In this document: positions 33,542 to 33,628 of the stretch, one piece after another
Layout of the letters: every line of letters begins with the position of its first letter
Numbering within the stretch: position 1 is the first letter of the stretch
Source: Ligilactobacillus equi DSM 15833 = JCM 10991
Lineage (GTDB): Bacteria; Bacillota; Bacilli; Lactobacillales; Lactobacillaceae
Assembly (NCBI RefSeq): GCF_000615765.1
Contig: NZ_BAMI01000018.1
Location: 1-33,628 of the forward strand
Reading direction: 5' to 3'
Length of the DNA: 33,628 bases
Made by a program: the position numbers and the translations under genes
The notes under the pieces: generated by a model
Seen by the model: the letters and a program-made list of their open reading frames with translations, nothing else
What the model was told of the DNA's origin: nothing
The model's database searches: none

Positions 33542-33628
33542 TTATTTCAATATTTCCACACGATAAAGCTGACCAAAATCTAACTTCTGCTCGGAAACTA
33601 GCAAGGTTTTGTCCAACTCTAATACCTT
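33542..33628 (-). CDS. C-terminal fragment of an unidentified protein (runs off the window)
   Basis: 28 codons and a TAA: ...KVLELDKTLLVSEQKL, then DFGQLYRVEILK. The frame is open to the window edge and a terminator follows, so it is the end of a real gene. The fragment is too short to assign a family. Confidence 0.6.
   Translation of the reverse strand, partial: KVLELDKTLLVSEQKLDFGQLYRVEILK

Overview
The window looks like a chromosomal segment of a low-GC lactic acid bacterium, most likely Lactobacillaceae (former Lactobacillus sensu lato). The evidence is the walRKHIJ-htrA-rlmH block, a nucleoside 2-deoxyribosyltransferase beside a deoxynucleoside kinase, a mannose-type PTS with ManO (DUF956), a water-forming NADH oxidase, AGGAGG-type ribosome sites with many TTG/GTG starts, and WalR/WalK/PDH sequences typical of that family. 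I do not name a genus. I see no phage, insertion sequence or CRISPR array.

Layout. 1-1335 (minus): tRNA-Lys(CTT), an unexplained 255-base stretch ending in a strong terminator, and a pyridoxal/hydroxymethylpyrimidine-type kinase. 1469-9769 (plus): the WalRK cell-wall two-component system with WalH, WalI and WalJ, the surface protease HtrA, a HAD phosphatase and the 23S rRNA methyltransferase RlmH. 9888-11623: NADH oxidase and a small unknown gene. 11663-15203: a damaged mannose-PTS locus. manO and manZ are intact, manY keeps only its C-terminal half and manX is absent. It abuts, in divergent orientation, a scar in which the N-terminal membrane part of a probable sensor is fused to the LuxR-type helix-turn-helix of a response regulator, followed by an intact membrane-anchored sugar-binding-like protein. 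15237-16644: divergent nucleoside salvage genes. 16700-20966: CPBP protease, UspA, branched-chain aminotransferase and an MFS exporter. 21036-27725: a small membrane protein, then the pyruvate dehydrogenase operon pdhABCD with lplA, behind a long regulatory region. 27785-33120: SGNH hydrolase, aldo/keto reductase, a second MFS exporter and the conserved ACT/UPF0210 pair. The end holds a small ORF, two terminators and the C-terminus of a minus-strand gene.

How the genes fit together. PDH, LplA and NADH oxidase form an aerobic/overflow pyruvate module: LplA lipoylates the E2 lipoyl domains, PDH makes acetyl-CoA and NADH, and Nox reoxidises NADH. Candidate CcpA (cre-like) sites lie near pdhA, nox and uspA, and a CRP/FNR-type palindrome lies upstream of pdhA. 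The WalRK block governs wall homeostasis.

What stands out. Three highly conserved genes (walK, rlmH, pdhA) are each broken by exactly one missing base, and the start of the CPBP gene suggests a fourth. Since walK is normally essential, sequencing or assembly error is the first explanation. By contrast, the man-PTS/sensor locus shows two larger deletions that look like real gene loss or a mis-join. I did not find a convincing wholly new multi-gene system. The best leads are the remnant three-component sugar-sensing locus, the unexplained minus-strand RNA/small ORF near the left end, and several clear but unassigned operators.
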